Shown here: piece by piece, positions 56,932 to 60,730 of the stretch
Layout: every line of letters begins with the position of its first letter
Position numbering within the stretch: position 1 is the stretch's first letter
Assembly (NCBI GenBank): GCA_005882215.1
Contig: VBCK01000124.1
Location: forward strand, 1-60,730
DNA length: 60,730 bases
From: Betaproteobacteria bacterium
GTDB taxonomy: Bacteria > Pseudomonadota > Gammaproteobacteria > Burkholderiales > Burkholderiaceae_F
Direction: 5' to 3'
Notes under the pieces: model-generated
Seen by the model: only the letters and a program-made list of their open reading frames with translations
The model's database searches: none
Told to the model about the DNA's origin: nothing
Made by a program: the position numbers and the translations under genes

Positions 56932-57825
56932 ATGCCGGCACCGCTGAGCTTTTCCTTTTGCACTTGCGACGTGTTCACCGAACGGCGTTTCGGCGGCAAT
57001 CCCCTGGCCGTCGTGCTGGATGGCGATGCGCTGTCGGATGCTCAGATGCAGGCAGTGGCCCGCGAATTCAACTTCTCCGAGACCGTTTTCGTGCTGCCGC
57101 CGTCGGATCCGGGTCACGGCGCCCGCCTACGGATCTTCACCCCGATGCGGGAACTGCCGTTCGCCGGGCATCCGACCGTGGGTACGGCGTTCGTGCTGGC
57201 CAGCCTCGCCCCCGAGCGGCACCGGGCAGACCGGATCGTGCTGGAGGAAGGCATCGGCCCGGTCAGTGTGGAACTCGAGCGGCATGACGGCCAGCTCAAG
57301 CGCTGCGCCTTTTCCGCGCCGCGCCTGCCCCAGCGCGGGCCGCCAGCTCCCCGGCGGGACGAGCTTGCCGCGATGCTCGGACTGACCGCCTCGCAGGTGC
57401 TCGACTCGGCCGAATTCTGGTCGGCCGGCGTCTCCTACCTGGTGGTGCCGCTGGCTTCGGTCGAGGCCTTACAGCGCTGCCGGCTGGACCTGACCGTGTG
57501 GGCGGGCCTGCTGGCCGGCCATGAATACAAGCACGTCTACCCGGTTGCGCAGGCGGGAGCGGCCTGGCGGGTGCGGATGTTCGCTCCGGACGCCGGCGTG
57601 GCCGAGGACCCGGCAACCGGTTCGGCAGCGGCGGCGTTTGCCGGCTGGCTGGCCGAATACGCGCCTCAGGCGGCGCGCCGGTCCGAGTACACGCTGCTGC
57701 AGGGAGAGGAAATCGGCCGGCCCAGCCGGATCGACCTGCAGATCGACCGCGACGGCGAGCGCATCGCTGCGGTGCGAGTCGCGGGCGCCTCGGTCATGGT
57801 CACTCGGGGGACTTTGCTCGTGTGA
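56932..57825 (+). CDS. PhzF-family phenazine biosynthesis-like epimerase/isomerase
   Basis: A 297-residue protein with the two-domain diaminopimelate-epimerase-like fold. N-terminal [48 protein letters not shown] includes the catalytic-type Glu50. [22 protein letters not shown] and [19 protein letters not shown] are the substrate-binding loops. It is a single protein, not part of a phenazine cluster. The ATG at 56932 follows GGAGG. The 3' end overlaps that of parC by 26 bases on the opposite strand. Confidence 0.9.
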   Translation: MPAPLSFSFCTCDVFTERRFGGNPLAVVLDGDALSDAQMQAVAREFNFSETVFVLPPSDPGHGARLRIFTPMRELPFAGHPTVGTAFVLASLAPERHRADRIVLEEGIGPVSVELERHDGQLKRCAFSAPRLPQRGPPAPRRDELAAMLGLTASQVLDSAEFWSAGVSYLVVPLASVEALQRCRLDLTVWAGLLAGHEYKHVYPVAQAGAAWRVRMFAPDAGVAEDPATGSAAAAFAGWLAEYAPQAARRSEYTLLQGEEIGRPSRIDLQIDRDGERIAAVRVAGASVMVTRGTLLV

Positions 57826-60133
57826 TCGACGCCACCCGCATCCGCGGCACCAGCAGCAGGCCCTTGCGGGCCCGGTGGCCGCGGTACTTGTGCAACTCGG
57901 CTTCGCCGAGGGCCACTTCGAGTGGTTTGCCGGATTTGGCCGCGCTGCCGCGCACGATGATGCCGGCCGCGCCGCAGGTCATGCTCGCGACCATCGGCTC
58001 ACCCTCGTCCAGTCCCATCAGGATCACGCCGCGCCCGCCGGCCGGCTGCGCCTTGATCTCGGCGGCCTCGAAAACCAGCAGGCGTCCCTTGTCGGAAGCG
58101 CACGCGATCAGGTGATCGTTCGTTGCATCGACGACGGCCGGGCGAATCGGCTCCTGACCCTCGTCGACGCCGATGAACTGCTTGCCGGCGCGCTGTCGAG
58201 ACAGCAGGTCGCTCAGCCGGCACGCGAAACCGCGGCCGCCACTGGTTGCCACCAGCAGCGGCGCATCCGCCGCCGCCGCCACATAGGCCACCAGCCGTGT
58301 TTCACTCTGCAGATCGATCAGCGAAGTCACCGGCGCACCGTCGCCTCGCGCCGACGGCAGTTGGGCAACCGGGATCGAGTACACGCGCCCGTTGGAACCG
58401 AAGGCAACCAGGTGATCGACGGTACGACACTCGTAGGCATCGTACAGTGCGTCGCCCGGCTTGAATCCGAACTGAGCCCGGTCGTGGCCGTGCCCCGAGC
58501 GGGCCCGCGCGAATCCCATCTCCGACACGATCACCGTCACCGGCTCGTCGAGCACTTTGACCTCGACCACGGCGCGTTCGGCCGCCTCGATCCGGGTGCG
58601 CCTCGCGTCGCCATACTTGCGAACGTCTTCTTCGAATTCCTTGCCGACCTGCTTGCGCAGCGCCGTCTCCGAATTCAGCAGTTTGGAGAGCGCCGCACCT
58701 TCCTTGCGAAGTTCGGCCAGCTCCTTCTCCATCTTCAGGGCCTCGAGGCGGGCCAGCTGGCGCAAACGCAGCTCCAGGATGTCGTCCGTCTGCCGCTCGC
58801 TCAGCGAGAATTCGCGCATCAACGCGGGCTTCGGTTCGTCCGAGGCGCGGATCACTTCGATCACCCGATCGATGTTCAGCAGTACGATCTGCCGGCCGTC
58901 CAGCACATGGATGCGATCGGTGACACGCTCGAGCCGGTACCGGCTGCGCCGGCGCACCGTGTCGATCCGATAGTCGATCCATTCGTGCAGGATCCGAGCC
59001 AGGGGTTTCTGCTGCGGCCGGCCGTCCCGGCCGATCATCACCAGGTTGACCGGGACGCTGGTCTCCAGGCTGGTATGGGCCAGCAGGGTTCGAGCAAACT
59101 CGTCCCGATCGATCTTCGAGGTGCGCGGCTCGAACACCAGACGAACCGGAGCATCCCTGCCAGATTCGTCGCGCATCGAGTCCAGAACCGAGAGCACGAC
59201 CTGTCTGAGCTGCTGCTGGTCGGCGCCGACGGACTTCTTGCCCGGCTTCGGTTTCGGATTGACCAGCTCCTCGATTTCCTCCTGGACGCGGCGCGACGAA
59301 ACCCCCGGCGGTAGCTCGTGCACCACCAGCTGCCACTGGCCGCGCGCGAGCTCCTCGAAGCGATAAGTAGCCCTGGCCTTGATGCTTCCCCGCCCGTTCT
59401 CGTACACCGCCCGCAGTTCGTCGGCCGCGGAGATGATCTGGCCGCCGCCGGGGAAATCCGGCCCTGGGATCTCGCGCATCATCGCGTCCAGGCCGGCCTT
59501 CGGATCGTTCAGCGCGATCTGCAGCGCGCGCACAACTTCAGCCAGGTTGTGCGACGGAATCTCGGTGGCCATGCCCACCGCGATTCCCGAAGCGCCGTTC
59601 AGCAGCACGAACGGCAGGCGCGCCGGCAACAAGCGCGGCTCCTGGTGGCTGCCGTCGTAGTTGGACGCAAAATCGACGGTGCCCTCCTCGAGCTCGTCCA
59701 GCAGCAGCCTCGCGATCGGGGTCAGGCGCGCTTCCGTGTACCGCATTGCGGCGGCCGGGTCATCGTCGCGGCTGCCGAAGTTGCCCTGCCCGTCGATCAA
59801 CGGATAGCGCAGCGAAAAATCCTGCGCCATCCGCACCATCGCGTCGTATGCGGCCTGGTCGCCGTGCGGGTGGAACTTGCCGATCACGTCGCCGACGACG
59901 CGTGCCGACTTCACGTGTTTGGAGCCGGCGGTCAGCCCCATCGCATTCATCGCGTACAGGATCCTGCGCTGCACGGGCTTGCAGCCGTCGCACACGTCCG
60001 GCAGCGCACGCGCCTTGACCACCGAAACCGCGTAGTCCAGGTAAGCCCGTTGCGCGAAGTGCGCCAGCGTCAGACTGTCGCGACCGTCACCGTCACCGCC
60101 GTTGGGTCCCAACAGCGTCAGCTGTTCCGACAT
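57800..60133 (-). CDS. parC: DNA topoisomerase IV subunit A
   Basis: A 777-residue type IIA topoisomerase subunit that decatenates daughter chromosomes. Catalytic Tyr132 lies in [15 protein letters not shown]; the winged-helix region is [70 protein letters not shown]. The C-terminal beta-pinwheel ends ...[11 protein letters not shown]. At the quinolone-resistance position equivalent to E. coli Ser80 there is Gln93, with Asp97 at the Glu84 position; Gln at this place is normal in Burkholderiales ParC as recalled. Confidence 0.95.
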   Translation of the reverse strand: MSEQLTLLGPNGGDGDGRDSLTLAHFAQRAYLDYAVSVVKARALPDVCDGCKPVQRRILYAMNAMGLTAGSKHVKSARVVGDVIGKFHPHGDQAAYDAMVRMAQDFSLRYPLIDGQGNFGSRDDDPAAAMRYTEARLTPIARLLLDELEEGTVDFASNYDGSHQEPRLLPARLPFVLLNGASGIAVGMATEIPSHNLAEVVRALQIALNDPKAGLDAMMREIPGPDFPGGGQIISAADELRAVYENGRGSIKARATYRFEELARGQWQLVVHELPPGVSSRRVQEEIEELVNPKPKPGKKSVGADQQQLRQVVLSVLDSMRDESGRDAPVRLVFEPRTSKIDRDEFARTLLAHTSLETSVPVNLVMIGRDGRPQQKPLARILHEWIDYRIDTVRRRSRYRLERVTDRIHVLDGRQIVLLNIDRVIEVIRASDEPKPALMREFSLSERQTDDILELRLRQLARLEALKMEKELAELRKEGAALSKLLNSETALRKQVGKEFEEDVRKYGDARRTRIEAAERAVVEVKVLDEPVTVIVSEMGFARARSGHGHDRAQFGFKPGDALYDAYECRTVDHLVAFGSNGRVYSIPVAQLPSARGDGAPVTSLIDLQSETRLVAYVAAAADAPLLVATSGGRGFACRLSDLLSRQRAGKQFIGVDEGQEPIRPAVVDATNDHLIACASDKGRLLVFEAAEIKAQPAGGRGVILMGLDEGEPMVASMTCGAAGIIVRGSAAKSGKPLEVALGEAELHKYRGHRARKGLLLVPRMRVASITRAKSPE

Positions 60134-60293
60134 CGGTTCGCCATCCGTTTGAAAGGTGTGCGCTCGACCCGCTGGCCAAGCGGCGCGCGCATGTTACCGA
60201 AAACGGATGCGGGAGCAATGCGCGTTCCTGTCCCCGCACCGCGTGTGGCAGAGCCGGCACGCTTGGGGGTGGCAGACAACGAGCGATTCGAGC

Positions 60294-60730
60294 TCAGCGC
60301 ATCAGGGACTTGTCGCGGCCGACTTCACGGCGGTCGGCGAACTCGTTCACGAAATCCTCGGCGCTCAACGGCCGCGCGAACAGGAAGCCCTGCGCCGAGT
60401 CGCAGCCCAGATGCTGCATCCAGGTCTGCTGGGCCTGCGTCTCGATGCCCTCGGCCGTCACGCTAAGGCGCAGGCTGTGCGCCATATCGATCACCGCCTT
60501 CACGATCGTCAGCGTCGTGGCGTCCCGCATGCAATCCACCGTGAAGCTGCGATCGAGCTTCAAGCGGCTGATCGGATGGTCGCGCAGATGCGACAGGCTC
60601 GAGTAGCCCACCCCGAAATCGTCCAGCGCGATTTTAACGCCGGCATCGCGCAGGCCAAGCAGGTTCTCGCGCGCCGTGGCGGTTGCGTCCAGCAAGCCGG
60701 TTTCGGTGACCTCGATCTCGATCTGGCCCG
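60294..60730 (-). CDS. EAL-domain cyclic di-GMP phosphodiesterase, C-terminal part, 5' end outside window
   Basis: The C-terminal 145 residues of an EAL domain. It includes the EVTET start strand, LRDAGVKIALDDFGVGYSSLSHLRDHPISRLKLDRSFT (metal-binding DD and loop 6), IVKAVIDMAHSLRLSVTAEGIETQAQ (Glu motif) and QGFLFARPLSAEDF. All residues needed for c-di-GMP hydrolysis that can be seen here are present. The upstream sensor and GGDEF parts, if any, lie outside the window. The 160 bases to parC hold nothing notable. Confidence 0.92.
   Translation of the reverse strand, partial: GQIEIEVTETGLLDATATARENLLGLRDAGVKIALDDFGVGYSSLSHLRDHPISRLKLDRSFTVDCMRDATTLTIVKAVIDMAHSLRLSVTAEGIETQAQQTWMQHLGCDSAQGFLFARPLSAEDFVNEFADRREVGRDKSLMR

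Noticed and set aside
59840-59860. Gln93 at the quinolone-determining position of ParC as a resistance mutation
   Set aside because: Gln is the ordinary residue at this place in Burkholderiales ParC as far as I recall, so it is more likely lineage background than selected resistance.

Overview
The window is high-GC DNA from a betaproteobacterium, most likely Burkholderiales or a close relative. The evidence is the co-directional order ilvB-ilvH-ilvC-psd-pssA-leuA-rpsO-pnp-tpiA-secG-tRNA-Leu-nuoA to nuoN, which is typical of that group from general knowledge. Polyhydroxyalkanoate depolymerases, the DUF3619/DUF3106 sigma cassette, DUF1631 proteins and the ParC sequence also fit. No species can be named from the sequence alone, and no insertion sequence, prophage or CRISPR array was seen.

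Left part (1-7 kb): a truncated omega-aminotransferase, a DUF1624-type membrane protein, a succinyl-CoA:3-ketoacid CoA-transferase operon (scoA-scoB) with a cation-efflux gene coupled to it, an SDR dehydrogenase, ETF-ubiquinone oxidoreductase and a small membrane protein. Together these suggest catabolism of amino acids, ketone bodies and fatty acids feeding electrons to quinone.

Core block (7-34 kb, almost all minus strand): branched-chain amino acid synthesis (ilvBHC, leuA), phosphatidylethanolamine synthesis (psd, pssA), rpsO-pnp, tpiA, secG, tRNA-Leu(GAG) and the complete 14-gene complex I operon, ending in a Nudix hydrolase and a SnoaL/DUF4440-like protein. leuA has its own promoter and a candidate Leu-rich leader peptide. 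rpsO has a short leader that can form a pseudoknot.

Middle (34-43.3 kb): an ECF-type sigma factor overlapping DUF3619 and DUF3106 genes, pncB diverging from a 7Fe ferredoxin (fdxA), two paralogous intracellular PHA depolymerases, a PA2779-type small membrane protein, a GST, a PA2778-type C39-like cysteine peptidase lipoprotein, an orphan RnfB-like ferredoxin and nth.

Accessory patch (43.3-46.7 kb), visibly lower in GC: a cytochrome P460 pseudogene that has lost its heme-binding segment, a DsrE-like protein and a periplasmic PQQ-dependent dehydrogenase with an unusual leader.

Right part (46.7-60.7 kb): an orphan PilB/GspE-type ATPase translationally coupled to a DUF1631 protein, a spermidine-synthase-like methyltransferase overlapping a second DUF1631 paralog, a deoxyinosine glycosylase, htpG, a PhzF-family protein overlapping parC tail to tail, and the 3' end of an EAL-domain gene cut by the window edge. 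A dispersed GC-rich palindromic repeat occurs three times, once inside the nuo operon.
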